Assembly: GCA_947452455.1 (NCBI GenBank)
Contig: CANGBX010000003.1
Coordinates: 186,001 to 250,000 of the forward strand
DNA length: 64,000 nucleotides
From: Beijerinckiaceae bacterium
GTDB lineage: Bacteria > Pseudomonadota > Alphaproteobacteria > Rhizobiales > Beijerinckiaceae
Direction: 5' to 3'
Shown here: positions 11,282 through 20,579 of the stretch, in pieces
Position numbering within the stretch: position 1 is the stretch's first letter
Layout of the letters: every line of letters starts with the position of its first letter
Notes under the pieces: model-generated
Told to the model about the DNA's origin: nothing
Seen by the model: only the letters and a program-made list of their open reading frames with translations
Database searches by the model: none
Position numbers and translations under genes: made by a program

Positions 11282-11911
11282 TTAGATTTTCCCGCTCCCG
11301 AGAATACGCAGACATAGTCTGACGCAACGGTCGCAACGGCCATCCATCTGGGCGCGAGGCACGTCTTTATCGAGGCGAATCGAGATCGGGCTCATGAACC
11401 GATAGGCCGCATCAAAGACCAGCGCCAAGGCGCGGCGCTGGTCGGCGACCTCAAACATGCCCCCGCTCGTGCCCTCATCCAGCACGCGCTGGATTTCGCT
11501 CTGCAGCTTTGTGCGGTGCTTGCGCGCCACGCTGCGCCCCTCTTCCAGCGATTGGCAGAAGAGATCGAAAATCTTCGGATCGGCTTCGAGCTTGTCGCGA
11601 TAGGAGCGATGAATGGAGACAATCATGCGCTCAAGCTTGTTGAAAGCGGGGTCCGGCGCATCGGCGATCATGCGACATGCCGCTTCAACCGGCTTCAGCC
11701 ATTGCTCTGTCACCGCATCGAAAAGCGCTTCCTTGGATGGGAAGTAGCGATAGACATTGCCATGCGTCATGCCGGCATCTTGTGCGACGGCCACAATGCG
11801 CAGGCGCGCCGCACCGAAACGGCGCACATGATCAGCCGCAAAATCAAGGATGCGCGCATCCTGTGATTCGGGCAGGGGTATTGGGCTGCTAGCTGTCGGC
11901 ATCACGCTCAC
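11282..11911 (-). CDS. TetR/AcrR family transcriptional regulator
   Basis: A 209-residue regulator. The N-terminal helix-turn-helix is recognisable at RIVAVAQDAGMTHGNVYRYF followed by PSKEALFDAVTEQWL (about residues 38-75). The remaining 130 residues are the variable ligand-binding and dimer domain, so the ligand cannot be read from sequence. The GTG start overlaps the zapE stop (GTGA), implying coupling to zapE; an ATG at 11902 is an alternative. In family terms such proteins usually repress nearby genes. Candidates are its own locus, mdh, or the ethylmalonyl-CoA genes further along (the Methylobacterium ccr activator CcrR is also TetR-type), but nothing here proves a target. Confidence 0.88.
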   Translation of the reverse strand: MSVMPTASSPIPLPESQDARILDFAADHVRRFGAARLRIVAVAQDAGMTHGNVYRYFPSKEALFDAVTEQWLKPVEAACRMIADAPDPAFNKLERMIVSIHRSYRDKLEADPKIFDLFCQSLEEGRSVARKHRTKLQSEIQRVLDEGTSGGMFEVADQRRALALVFDAAYRFMSPISIRLDKDVPRAQMDGRCDRCVRLCLRILGSGKI

Positions 11912-13089
11912 GTCTCAACAAGGCCGCTGGCATTGCCAGAACCTTCCGACGTGGAGGCCCCATGTGGCAAGGCCAGATATTCAGTTGAGCGCATTTCAAT
12001 GAGACGCGACACCGTGCGATCAAACTGGAAAGCCTCGTGGCCGCTTCTGGCAAGATAAAGACCCGTTGGCTCAGCCGCAGCTGACGCCACCAGCTTCACA
12101 TGCCGATCATAAAGCGCGTCGATCAGATTGATGAAGCGCTTGGCCTCATTGCGCTTGGATTCATCCATCACCGGAATATCGTCGATGATGAGCGTGTGAA
12201 ACTCGCGCGCGATTTCCAGATAATCGGTCGCACCCAAAGGCAATTCGCACAAATCCGCAAAACGAAACCGCGCCACGCCATGCGCGCGCTCAGGCACGTT
12301 GACCTTGCGACCCAAGACTTCGACAAAACTTAAGCGCCCACGCTCGACACCTGTGAGGGCTTTAAACGCACGATCCAAAGCGCGCTTGGCCTGCGCATCA
12401 TTGGGCACATGATAGACGGGCTCGTTTGATAATTTTTCGAGACGGAAATCGGTTCGTGAGCACAGCTCGATCACCGCCATGCGCTCTTCAAGCAAATGGA
12501 TGAAAGGAACAAAAAGCGCGCGGTTCAAACCATTTTCATAGAGACGGTCCGGCACAACATTGGATGTCGCAACCACAACCACACCAAGCTCAAAGAGTGC
12601 GGTGAACAAGCGCCCCAAGATCATCGCATCGGCAATATCGGTGACGGCGAATTCGTCAAAGCACAGCAGCGCTGACTTTTTTGCCAAGTCGGCCGCAACC
12701 GGCGCGATGGGGTCTTCGCCTTTGACTTTGCCGGCTTTCAAATCCTGCCGGTATTTATGGATGCGCGCATGCACATCAGCCATGAAGCCATGGAAATGAA
12801 TACGGCGCTTGCGCGAAAGCGGCACCGGCACGGCCTCAAAGAAGAGGTCCATAATCATCGTCTTGCCGCGCCCGACTGCGCCCCAAATATAGAGGCCTTT
12901 GATAGGCGCTGGCTTCTTCGCACCGAAGATGCGCTTCAGCGGATTGGCTTTGCCTGGCAGTTTGTAATCATGCAAACGATTGGCGAGTGAGGCGAGTTGC
13001 TCCAATGCCTCTTCCTGCGCCTCGTCACGCTCGAGCGAGCCTGAGGCGACGAGATCGTAATAGAGATCAAGGACGGATGGAGCAGACAA
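11908..13089 (-). CDS. zapE: Cell division ATPase ZapE (AFG1 family)
   Basis: A 393-residue AAA-type ATPase with Walker A GAVGRGKTMIMDLFF near residue 70 and Walker B LLCFDEFAVTDIADAMILG near 140. These features and the HFHGFMADVHARIH segment identify the AFG1/ZapE family. In E. coli ZapE acts at the division site under low oxygen; in mitochondria the homologue helps turn over respiratory complexes. Its position directly behind sdhB, though separated by a terminator, is common in Rhizobiales. The TetR gene overlaps its stop. Confidence 0.9.
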   Translation of the reverse strand: MSAPSVLDLYYDLVASGSLERDEAQEEALEQLASLANRLHDYKLPGKANPLKRIFGAKKPAPIKGLYIWGAVGRGKTMIMDLFFEAVPVPLSRKRRIHFHGFMADVHARIHKYRQDLKAGKVKGEDPIAPVAADLAKKSALLCFDEFAVTDIADAMILGRLFTALFELGVVVVATSNVVPDRLYENGLNRALFVPFIHLLEERMAVIELCSRTDFRLEKLSNEPVYHVPNDAQAKRALDRAFKALTGVERGRLSFVEVLGRKVNVPERAHGVARFRFADLCELPLGATDYLEIAREFHTLIIDDIPVMDESKRNEAKRFINLIDALYDRHVKLVASAAAEPTGLYLARSGHEAFQFDRTVSRLIEMRSTEYLALPHGASTSEGSGNASGLVET

Positions 13090-13113
13090 AAGCGGTTTCC
13101 CGTGAGATCAGTC

Positions 13114-13153
13114 AAAAAAAGAGCCGGCAGTTTTTAAAGCTGCCGGCTCTTTT
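13114..13153 (-). terminator. Intrinsic terminator of the sdh operon
   Basis: AAAAGAGCCGGCAG (13117-13130) pairs over 14 bases with CTGCCGGCTCTTTT (13140-13153). On the minus strand the stem is followed by seven T residues. It lies between sdhB and zapE and separates the two transcription units. Confidence 0.88.
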
Positions 13154-13173
13154 GCAATCAGCAAAACATGCAA

Positions 13174-13953
13174 TCAGCTCTGGCGAGAGATCATCATGTT
13201 CTTGATTTCGGCAATCGCCTTGGCGGGGTTGAGGCCCTTCGGGCAAGCCTTGGCGCAATTCATGATCGTGTGGCAACGATAAAGACGGAAGGGATCTTCC
13301 AGATTATCGAGACGCGCACCTGTTGCTTCATCGCGCGAATCGATGAGCCAGCGATAGGCCTGCAACAAAGCGGCGGGACCAAGATAACGGTCGCCATTCC
13401 ACCAATAGCTCGGGCACGAGGTCGAGCAGCAAGCGCAGAGAATGCACTCGTAGAGACCATCGAGCTTGTAGCGATCTTCCGGCGACTGCTTCCATTCGGC
13501 TTCCGGCTGGGGCGTGTCCGTCTGCAGCCAAGGCTCAATCGAGGCATGCTGCGCATAGAAGCGTGTGAGGTCAGGCACCAGATCCTTCACCACAGGCATA
13601 TGCGGCAGGGGATAGATCTTCACCGGCCCCGAAATGTCCTTCATGTCCTTGGTGCAAGCCAGCGTATTCGTGCCATCGATATTCATCGCGCACGAACCGC
13701 AAATGCCTTCGCGGCATGAACGACGGAAAGTCAGCGTCGGGTCGATCTTGCTTTTGATGTAGAGGACTGCGTCCAGAACCATCGGGCCGCAATCATCCAT
13801 ATCGACGTAATAAGTGTCGATGCGCGGATTGGCACCATCATCGGGATTCCAACGATAGATGCGGAATTCACGGCAGTTGGTCGCGCCCTGCGGCTTAGGC
13901 CAGGTCTTGCCAACCGTGGGCTGCGAATTTTTCGGAAGAGCCAGTTCAACCAT
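13174..13953 (-). CDS. sdhB: Succinate dehydrogenase iron-sulfur subunit
   Basis: The 259-residue subunit moves electrons from the flavin of SdhA to ubiquinone through three clusters. The 2Fe-2S ligands are in [15 protein letters not shown] with a later Cys at NTLACTKD. The 4Fe-4S and 3Fe-4S ligands are in [16 protein letters not shown] and [17 protein letters not shown]. It is the last gene of sdhCDAB, 30 bases after sdhA, and is followed by a clear terminator. Confidence 0.97.
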   Translation of the reverse strand: MVELALPKNSQPTVGKTWPKPQGATNCREFRIYRWNPDDGANPRIDTYYVDMDDCGPMVLDAVLYIKSKIDPTLTFRRSCREGICGSCAMNIDGTNTLACTKDMKDISGPVKIYPLPHMPVVKDLVPDLTRFYAQHASIEPWLQTDTPQPEAEWKQSPEDRYKLDGLYECILCACCSTSCPSYWWNGDRYLGPAALLQAYRWLIDSRDEATGARLDNLEDPFRLYRCHTIMNCAKACPKGLNPAKAIAEIKNMMISRQS

Positions 13954-13983
13954 TGATTCTCTCTCGGTGCTTGGAAAGCGCGC

Positions 13984-15804
13984 TTAGTAAACGCGCGCCT
14001 TCGGCTCGATGTATGGAACTTCGTTGCTCATCGTATAGGTGTGCACGGGGCGATAATCGATGTCGACCGTCTTCTTCCCGTTGTCGAGGAAGGAGAGCGT
14101 GTGCTTCATCCAGGTCTTGTCATCGCGATTGGGGAAATCCTCACGCGCATGCGCGCCGCGGCTTTCCTGACGGTTGAGCGCCGAATCCATCGTGACGACT
14201 GCCTGCACGAGCAGATTGTCGAATTCGAGTGTTTCGATGAGGTCCGAATTCCACACCAGCGAGCGATCGGTGATGCCGATATCCGGCAGGCCGCTCCACA
14301 CGTCGTGAATGAGCTTTGAACCTTCTTCGAGAATTTCGCCCGTGCGGAACACGGCGCAATTGCTCTGCATCGTACGCTGCATCTTGTCGCGCAGAACAGC
14401 GGTCGGCGTGCCGCCCTTTGCATTGCGATAATGATCGAGGCGCGACAGCGACAGATCGGCCGAGTCTTTCGGCAGTTCTGCTTGCTTCTCGCCAGCCTTG
14501 ACGATTTCAGCTGCGCGCAGACCCGCTGCACGACCGAAGACGACCAGATCGATCAGCGAGTTCGAGCCCAGACGATTGGCGCCATGGATCGACACGCAAG
14601 CCGCTTCGCCCAGCGCCATCAGACCCGGCACAACTGTATCCGGATCGCCATTCTTCAGCGTCAGAACTTCGCCGTGATAATTGGTCGGGATGCCGCCCAT
14701 ATTGTAATGGACGGTCGGGATGACCGGGATCGGCTCCTTGGTCACATCGACGCCCGCGAAAATACGCGCGCTTTCCGAAATGCCGGGGAGACGTTCATGC
14801 AACATCGCCGGATCAAGATGATCGAGATGCAGGAAGATGTGGTCGTTGTTTTTGCCAACGCCGCGACCTTCGCGAATTTCAATCGTCATGGCGCGCGAGA
14901 CAACGTCACGCGAGGCCAGATCCTTGGCTGACGGCGCATAACGCTCCATGAAGCGCTCGCCATTCGCATTGGTGACATAGCCGCCTTCGCCGCGCGCGCC
15001 TTCCGTGATCAGGCAGCCCGAGCCGTAAATGCCGGTCGGATGGAATTGCACGAATTCCATGTCCTGCAGCGGCAGACCCGCACGCAGCACCATCGCATTG
15101 CCGTCACCCGTGCAGGTATGGGCCGATGTCGCCGAGAAATAGGCGCGACCATAACCACCGGTGGCGAGAATGACCTGCTGGGCACGGAAGCGATGGATCG
15201 AACCATCGTCCATCTTCATGCAGACCACACCGCGGCAACGACCTTCCTGATCCATGATCAGGTCAATCGCGAAATATTCGATGAAGAATTCGGTCTTGTT
15301 GCGCAGCGCCTGACCATAGAGCGTGTGCAGGATCGCGTGACCCGTGCGGTCAGCGGCCGCGCAGGTGCGCAGAGCCTGACCTTCACCGTAATTCGTGGTC
15401 ATGCCACCGAACGGACGCTGGTAGATCTTGCCTTCTTCCGTACGCGAGAAGGGCACACCCCAATGCTCGAGTTCGTAAACGGCGGCCGGCGCATTGCGGC
15501 ACAGATATTCAATCGCATCCTGATCGCCCAGCCAGTCTGACCCCTTCACGGTGTCATACATGTGCCAGCGCCAATCATCCGGACCCATATTGCCGAGCGC
15601 AGCGGAAATGCCGCCTTGCGCCGCAACCGTATGCGAACGGGTGGGGAAGACTTTTGAAATGCAAGCGGTGCGAAGACCGGCTTGCGAGCAGCCGACGGTG
15701 GCGCGCAAACCTGCGCCGCCAGCGCCAACAACAACCACGTCGAACGTGTGGTCCGTGATCTGATAAGCCGGACCAGCGTTGCCGTTAGAAGATGCCATTT
15801 TCAT
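13984..15804 (-). CDS. sdhA: Succinate dehydrogenase flavoprotein subunit
   Basis: A 606-residue flavoprotein that oxidises succinate to fumarate. [15 protein letters not shown] binds FAD, and [16 protein letters not shown] carries the His that attaches FAD covalently. The active-site region includes [20 protein letters not shown], and the C-terminus ends with the usual short Tyr-containing tail. ATGs at 15804 and 15798 are both possible; the second is better spaced from an AAAGG ribosome-binding site. It lies between sdhD (26-base gap) and sdhB. Confidence 0.97.
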   Translation of the reverse strand: MKMASSNGNAGPAYQITDHTFDVVVVGAGGAGLRATVGCSQAGLRTACISKVFPTRSHTVAAQGGISAALGNMGPDDWRWHMYDTVKGSDWLGDQDAIEYLCRNAPAAVYELEHWGVPFSRTEEGKIYQRPFGGMTTNYGEGQALRTCAAADRTGHAILHTLYGQALRNKTEFFIEYFAIDLIMDQEGRCRGVVCMKMDDGSIHRFRAQQVILATGGYGRAYFSATSAHTCTGDGNAMVLRAGLPLQDMEFVQFHPTGIYGSGCLITEGARGEGGYVTNANGERFMERYAPSAKDLASRDVVSRAMTIEIREGRGVGKNNDHIFLHLDHLDPAMLHERLPGISESARIFAGVDVTKEPIPVIPTVHYNMGGIPTNYHGEVLTLKNGDPDTVVPGLMALGEAACVSIHGANRLGSNSLIDLVVFGRAAGLRAAEIVKAGEKQAELPKDSADLSLSRLDHYRNAKGGTPTAVLRDKMQRTMQSNCAVFRTGEILEEGSKLIHDVWSGLPDIGITDRSLVWNSDLIETLEFDNLLVQAVVTMDSALNRQESRGAHAREDFPNRDDKTWMKHTLSFLDNGKKTVDIDYRPVHTYTMSNEVPYIEPKARVY

Positions 15805-15830
15805 TGACCTTTCGAAGCAGCTCGAAGACG

Positions 15831-16223
15831 TCAGACAAAGCTCAGGCGCAGCACTGCGTAAACGCAGGCCAAGCCAACAGCGAACGAGAAGAAGATATTC
15901 AGCGCCAGCGAAAACGTCTTGGCGCCTTCGCTATGCACATAGTCTTCGATGATCGTCTGCATGCCGAGCATCATGTGATAAATGCTCGTCAGAATGAAGA
16001 GCAACATGATGATGGCAATCACAGGCGAGCCAAGCGCGGCACGCACCGTGTTGTAATCCTTGCCGACGAGCGACAGGACAATCCAGACGAAAGCGATGGT
16101 CAGCGGGACCAGCGCAAAAGATGTGAGGCGCATATGCCACGCGTGATGCGTGCCTGATTTCGCAGAGCCGAGATGACGGACCTGGCGAACCGTGGTGCGC
16201 ATGGAGTTCGGATTGTTGGACAT
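15831..16223 (-). CDS. sdhD: Succinate dehydrogenase membrane anchor subunit D
   Basis: The 130-residue protein starts [19 protein letters not shown] at the ATG at 16223, which has an AGGAAAC ribosome-binding site. The frame is open for another 90 codons upstream, but that part overlaps sdhC and does not look like protein. Three hydrophobic segments (about 33-55, 65-85, 103-128) fit the three helices of SdhD. The second helix and loop contain [16 protein letters not shown], including the His expected to ligate haem b. It anchors the catalytic subunits and forms part of the quinone site. Confidence 0.93.
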   Translation of the reverse strand: MSNNPNSMRTTVRQVRHLGSAKSGTHHAWHMRLTSFALVPLTIAFVWIVLSLVGKDYNTVRAALGSPVIAIIMLLFILTSIYHMMLGMQTIIEDYVHSEGAKTFSLALNIFFSFAVGLACVYAVLRLSFV

Positions 16224-16237
16224 GTTTCCTCTCTCCC

Positions 16238-16651
16238 TTAGCGCGCTGCGTAAGCCAGAACCCAGACGAGGATCGTCAGCACAAGGCCGCCGACCAGCGT
16301 CGCCTGCGCGAGATATTCGCGCTGGGGATGCTCCATGCCGCGGCCCGTATCCTGAATGAAGTGGCGCAAGCCACCCATCAGGTGATGGAACAGTGACCAG
16401 CTGAAGCCCAACAGAATGATGCGCCCGATCAAGGAGGACAGCAGATCCGAGATGGTTGCGAAAGCCCGCGCATCGGTCGCGGCGGCAATCAGCCAAGCGG
16501 CCAAAAGCAGCGTGCCGACATAAAGAGCTGCACCCGTGATGCGGTGCATGATGGACATCATCATCGTCAGCATCGGACGATAAATTTGCAGATGGGGAGA
16601 CAAGGGCCGCCGCGCCTCAGGCGAGACGGTGCTAGGTTTGGCCTCAGCCAT
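16238..16651 (-). CDS. sdhC: Succinate dehydrogenase cytochrome b556 subunit
   Basis: The 137-residue product starts MAEAKPSTVSPEARRPLSPH at 16651; a longer open frame upstream runs through the promoter region and is rejected. RPLSPHLQIYRP and SIMHRITGAALYVG form the conserved N-terminal quinone-site region. FSWSLFHHLMGGLRHFIQD contains the haem-ligand His. Three membrane helices are visible. It is the first gene of sdhCDAB, 14 bases before sdhD, and is preceded by a repeat array that probably controls the operon. Confidence 0.94.
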   Translation of the reverse strand: MAEAKPSTVSPEARRPLSPHLQIYRPMLTMMMSIMHRITGAALYVGTLLLAAWLIAAATDARAFATISDLLSSLIGRIILLGFSWSLFHHLMGGLRHFIQDTGRGMEHPQREYLAQATLVGGLVLTILVWVLAYAAR

Positions 16652-16678
16652 TGATGCGCCCTCTTTTCTTGGTTTCTG

Positions 16679-16721
16679 ACGGTTCACTAATGGAAGAAGC
16701 AGAACCGTGCAACGGTTCACT
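16679..16721 (-). promoter_or_regulatory. Repeat array upstream of sdhC, candidate operator
   Basis: The 10-mer ACGGTTCACT occurs twice, at 16679-16688 and 16712-16721, exactly 33 bases apart. The second copy is half of a perfect dyad, GAACCGT-GCA-ACGGTTC (16702-16718). The array lies 28-70 bases upstream of the sdhC start in the only gap available for its promoter. Three helical turns between copies would place bound proteins on one face of the DNA. The regulator is not identified. Confidence 0.5.
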
Positions 16722-16733
16722 GCTGATCTTCGA

Positions 16734-17435
16734 CTATCTACCCGCCCCGCGCGCAGCGGCGACGAGTCGCAGGGCATCGGGTGAATCCCAAGCGGCCGCC
16801 CCCGCCAGTGTGCCTAATTCACAACCATCCGCATCAATCAGAATGGTGGTCGGCAATCCCACAACCTTCCCCGCCCGCTTCAAGGTCTGGAACACATCAG
16901 CTGAGGGATCAGCATAGAATTTTAGGGACTTGACCCCGATCTCGCTTAAAAATTGTTGCCGCCTTTCGAGGCGGGACGTGTCGATATTGAGGGCCAAGAC
17001 CTCGAAATCAGCCCCTCCTGCCTCCGTCTGGAGGCGGTCGAGGGCTGGCATTTCCTCCCGGCAGGGGACGCACCATGTCGCCCAGAGGTTCAGGAGCAGG
17101 ACCCGCCCCTTCATCTCGGACAATTTGCGGGGCTGGCCATCGGGCCCCTGAAAAGCCAGATCAATAGCCGGACGGGCGGTCTTGACGGGGGTGAAGGCGG
17201 CAACCTCGCCTTTGGCGGCCCCGGCGATGGCTGGCAAGCGCGCGGCGGCTGTCGGGCAGGATTTTGCTCCGGACGCGGCCATTTCCTTGCCGGGGAGGCC
17301 GCTCATCCCGTATAGGACCGCAACAGACAGGGCGATGACAGCCAAGCTTACAAAAAAAACCGCCGGAGCTAGGCTCCGGGAGCGGGCTTTTTGTGGTTCC
17401 GAGGTCTTTTCGGGGCTGTCAGGACCAGAAGTCAT
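16734..17435 (-). CDS. tlpA: TlpA-type periplasmic thiol-disulfide oxidoreductase
   Basis: A 233-residue membrane-anchored thioredoxin. A single signal-anchor helix lies at about residues 21-43 ([20 protein letters not shown]), followed by an Ala-rich linker. The thioredoxin domain shows [20 protein letters not shown] with the WCVPC redox motif near residue 121, and the cis-Pro in [10 protein letters not shown]. TlpA proteins reduce periplasmic thiols, classically for cytochrome oxidase copper-site assembly. The start at 17435 is chosen because the open frame above it runs into argH. It is divergent from argH with only 42 bases between and lies upstream of sdhC on the same strand, so the genes could be partly co-transcribed. 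Confidence 0.87.
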   Translation of the reverse strand: MTSGPDSPEKTSEPQKARSRSLAPAVFFVSLAVIALSVAVLYGMSGLPGKEMAASGAKSCPTAAARLPAIAGAAKGEVAAFTPVKTARPAIDLAFQGPDGQPRKLSEMKGRVLLLNLWATWCVPCREEMPALDRLQTEAGGADFEVLALNIDTSRLERRQQFLSEIGVKSLKFYADPSADVFQTLKRAGKVVGLPTTILIDADGCELGTLAGAAAWDSPDALRLVAAARGAGR

Positions 17436-17477
17436 ACGGGGCCGTCTTTTCCAAAAGCGCGCCATTGGGGGCACGAG

Positions 17478-18878
17478 ATGAGCAACAAAATGTGGGGCGG
17501 CCGGTTTGCCAGCGGTCCCGACGCGATCATGGAGGAGATAAACGCCTCTATCGGTTTCGACTACAAGTTTGCTTCCCAAGACATCCGCGGCTCGCTCGCC
17601 CATGTCGCCATGCTTGCCGAGCAAGGCATTATCGAGCGCGAGGCGGCAGCCGCCATCACCAAAGGTCTAGAGCAGGTTCGCATCGAAATCGAGGCGGGGA
17701 CTTTCACCTTTTCGCGCGCGCTTGAAGACATTCACATGAACGTCGAGTCGCGGCTGGCTGAAATTGTCGGGCCCGATGCGGGACGTTTGCACACAGCGCG
17801 TTCGCGCAATGATCAAGTGGCGCTCGATTTCCGTCTTTGGATTCGCGACACCATCGATACGCTCGATGAGCAGCTGCGCGAATTGCAAAAAGCGCTGGCT
17901 GAACGCGCGCTCGACCATGCGGGCTCGGTCATGCCGGGCTTCACGCATTTGCAATCTGCCCAGCCTGTTACTTTCGGCCACCATCTCATGGCCTATGTTG
18001 AAATGCTCGGGCGTGATCGTGGTCGCTTGACTGATGCGCGTCGTCGCTTGAATGAATGCCCGCTCGGCTCGGCAGCACTGGCTGGAACATCCTTCCCAAT
18101 CAATCGCGAGATGACGGCCAAAGCTTTAGGCTTTGATCGCCCCACTGCCAATTCGCTGGACAGCGTTTCGGATCGTGACTTCGTCCTCGAAACCCTCTCT
18201 GCCGCAGCCATTTCTGCGGTTCACCTGTCGCGCTTTGCCGAAGAAATTGTGTTGTGGTCAACGCCGCAATTCGGCTTTGCCAATCTGTCGGATAAATTCA
18301 CGACAGGCTCGTCGATCATGCCGCAGAAGCGCAATCCCGATGCGGCCGAATTGGTGCGCGGCAAATCGGGACGCGTCATCGGCGCGCTCACCGGCCTGCT
18401 GATTGTGATGAAGGGTCTGCCGCTCGCCTATTCAAAGGATATGCAAGAAGACAAAGAGGGCACGTTCGATGCGCTGCAATCTTTGTCGCTCTGCGTTGCT
18501 GCCATGACCGGCATGGTGCGCGACATGGTGCCTGATCTTAAAAAGATGAAATCAGCAGCGGGCAGCGGCTATGCCATTGCAACCGATCTCGCCGATTGGC
18601 TGGTGCGCGCGCTCAACATGCCGTTCCGTGATGCCCACCATGTCACAGGCCATCTGGTGGCCATGGCGGCTGAGCGCAAAATCCCGCTCGAAAAATTATC
18701 GCTCACCGAGATGCAATCTGTCGATAAGCGCATCACGGCTGCGGTCCACGATGTGCTCGGCGTCGATAAATCGGTGAAGAGCCGCGTCAGCTATGGCGGC
18801 ACGGCCCCGGCCAATGTGCGCAGCCAAGCACGCGCTTGGCTGAAAAAGATCGCCCGCGAAGAAGCAGCCGCAAAATAA
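17478..18878 (+). CDS. argH: Argininosuccinate lyase
   Basis: The 466-residue enzyme splits argininosuccinate into arginine and fumarate, the last step of arginine synthesis. It starts [20 protein letters not shown] at the ATG at 17478; the open frame before it overlaps tlpA and is discarded. [17 protein letters not shown] and the superfamily signature [15 protein letters not shown] with its catalytic Ser are intact. A divergent tlpA and downstream lptM-lysA give the argH-lysA arrangement common in alphaproteobacteria. A possible hairpin (GAGGCTG/CAGCCTC, 18891-18922) follows the stop but lacks a T-run. Confidence 0.97.
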   Translation: MSNKMWGGRFASGPDAIMEEINASIGFDYKFASQDIRGSLAHVAMLAEQGIIEREAAAAITKGLEQVRIEIEAGTFTFSRALEDIHMNVESRLAEIVGPDAGRLHTARSRNDQVALDFRLWIRDTIDTLDEQLRELQKALAERALDHAGSVMPGFTHLQSAQPVTFGHHLMAYVEMLGRDRGRLTDARRRLNECPLGSAALAGTSFPINREMTAKALGFDRPTANSLDSVSDRDFVLETLSAAAISAVHLSRFAEEIVLWSTPQFGFANLSDKFTTGSSIMPQKRNPDAAELVRGKSGRVIGALTGLLIVMKGLPLAYSKDMQEDKEGTFDALQSLSLCVAAMTGMVRDMVPDLKKMKSAAGSGYAIATDLADWLVRALNMPFRDAHHVTGHLVAMAAERKIPLEKLSLTEMQSVDKRITAAVHDVLGVDKSVKSRVSYGGTAPANVRSQARAWLKKIAREEAAAK

Positions 18879-18965
18879 TGCGGCTCTCCAGAGGCTGGCG
18901 GGATTAAGCCCTCGTCAGCCTCAACCGATGCGCTATAGTGGCGCGATCAAGCAGGAGCTCGACCG

Positions 18966-19205
18966 TTGAACCGCGCTGGAATGTCCCAAAAAATCCGCTT
19001 GTTTGGACTGATTGCCCTGACATGTCTCGCCTTGGCGGGCTGCGGCCGCCGTGGCGATATGGAGCCGCCCGCCGGCTCAACGCCGCCGCGTCCGGAAGAT
19101 GTGACCAAAGAAACCGGCTCGAGCAGCCCCGTTGACGGAACCGCGATGCGCCGCATCAAGGTTGTTCCGCCGCGCGACCCGTTCATTCTCGACAAAATCC
19201 TGTAA
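18966..19205 (+). CDS. lptM: Small LptM-like lipoprotein
   Basis: A 79-residue lipoprotein precursor. The signal peptide IRLFGLIALTCLALAG ends in the lipobox LAGC (Cys about residue 26), followed by GRRGDMEPP and a Pro-rich charged tail. Small lipoproteins of this kind between argH and lysA belong to the YifL/LptM family, which in E. coli helps oxidative maturation of the LptD translocon. The TTG start at 18966 is chosen because AGGAG at 18953-18957 is 8 bases away; the ATG at 18981 is too far. The tail is not well conserved, so the LptM function is inferred from lipobox and gene order. Confidence 0.75.
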   Translation: MNRAGMSQKIRLFGLIALTCLALAGCGRRGDMEPPAGSTPPRPEDVTKETGSSSPVDGTAMRRIKVVPPRDPFILDKIL

Positions 19206-19212
19206 GGGCGAC

Positions 19213-20484
19213 ATGCGCCATTTTGAATATCGCAACGGCGTGCTGCATGCCGAAAATGTCGATCTGCGCGCCATTGCGAAAGAGGTTGGCACGCCCTTCT
19301 ATTGCTATTCGCGTGCGACGCTGACGCGCCATTACCAAGTCTTCTCGCAAGCCTTCTCCGGCATGGATGCCATGGTCTGTTTCGCCATGAAGGCCAATTC
19401 CAACCAAGCCGTGCTGAAAACTTTCGCAGCACTTGGTGCGGGCATGGATGTGGTCTCGGAAGGCGAATTGCGCCGCGCATTGGCAGCGGGTGTACCGGGA
19501 GAGCGGATTACTTTCTCAGGAGTTGGCAAGACCAAGCGTGAAATCGAACTCGCGTTGGACGCAAAAATCTTTTGCTTCAATGTCGAATCCGAGCCCGAGC
19601 TCGAAACCATCTCGGCCATTGCAGCCGCACGCGGCACGCGCGCGCATGTGTCATTGCGCGTCAATCCCGATGTCGATGCAAAGACCCATGCCAAGATTTC
19701 AACGGGCAAGTCGGAAAATAAATTCGGCATTCCTATTTCACGCGCACGAGCCGTTTATGCCCATGCCGCAACGCTTCCCGGCATTCTGGTGAGCGGCGTA
19801 GACATGCATATCGGCTCGCAGATCACGGATCTGCAGCCCTTTGATGATGCTTTCTCGCTTCTGGCAGACTTTGTTCAGCAATTGCGCGCTGACGGGCATA
19901 CGATTGATCATGTTGATCTGGGCGGTGGCCTTGGCATTCCTTATCGCGAGACGGATGATCCATCGCAATATCATCCTGACCGCTATGCAGAGGTCGTGCG
20001 CCGTCACGCAGGCAAACTTGGTTGCAAACTGGTTTTTGAACCGGGTCGCCTGCTTGTGGGCAATGCCGGTATTCTTGTGACCGAAGTGATTTACGTGAAG
20101 CAGGGCGAGGGCAAGCAATTCATCATTGTCGATGCGGCAATGAATGATCTCATCCGTCCTACGCTTTATGAAGCCCATCACGACATTCAACCCGTGGTGG
20201 AAGCCAAGGCTGGTGCGCCCCTGATCAAGGCAGATGTTGTCGGCCCTGTCTGCGAAACAGGTGATTATCTGGCGCAGGCGCGCGACATGGCGGAGCCCGC
20301 GACGGGCGATCTCATCGCCATCATGTCTTCTGGCGCTTATGGCGCGGTGCAGGCTGGAACCTACAATTCCCGCCTTCTCGTTCCGGAAGTTCTCGTCGAC
20401 GGAGACCGCTTTGCGGTGGTGCGTCCACGAGGCACCTTCGAAGAATTGATCGGTCTCGACCGCGTTCCTGCCTGGATTGGCTGA
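19213..20484 (+). CDS. lysA: Diaminopimelate decarboxylase
   Basis: The 423-residue PLP enzyme makes lysine from meso-diaminopimelate. It starts MRHFEYRNGVLHAENVDL 7 bases after lptM, with a GGGCG ribosome-binding site. YCYSRATLTRHY and CFAMKANSNQAVLK include the PLP Lys. The glycine-rich DLGGGLGIPY holds the phosphate, and GPVCETGDYLAQ carries the active-site Cys contributed across the dimer. Length and motifs match the single-function LysA. It is transcribed with lptM and possibly argH. Confidence 0.97.
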   Translation: MRHFEYRNGVLHAENVDLRAIAKEVGTPFYCYSRATLTRHYQVFSQAFSGMDAMVCFAMKANSNQAVLKTFAALGAGMDVVSEGELRRALAAGVPGERITFSGVGKTKREIELALDAKIFCFNVESEPELETISAIAAARGTRAHVSLRVNPDVDAKTHAKISTGKSENKFGIPISRARAVYAHAATLPGILVSGVDMHIGSQITDLQPFDDAFSLLADFVQQLRADGHTIDHVDLGGGLGIPYRETDDPSQYHPDRYAEVVRRHAGKLGCKLVFEPGRLLVGNAGILVTEVIYVKQGEGKQFIIVDAAMNDLIRPTLYEAHHDIQPVVEAKAGAPLIKADVVGPVCETGDYLAQARDMAEPATGDLIAIMSSGAYGAVQAGTYNSRLLVPEVLVDGDRFAVVRPRGTFEELIGLDRVPAWIG

Positions 20485-20514
20485 AAATCTGCCACTTTCC
20501 AGATCCAAGCTCAT

Positions 20515-20542
20515 GCCTGCGCACTGGAATGTGCGCACAGGC
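20515..20542 (+). terminator. Possible terminator hairpin after lysA
   Basis: GCCTGCGCAC pairs with GTGCGC and AGGC across a six-base loop with a 2-base bulge. It is strong but no T-run follows, so termination is uncertain. Confidence 0.35.
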
Positions 20543-20579
20543 GTGTTAGCTTTCCTCATGTCAGAGACGGAGTGCGGGT

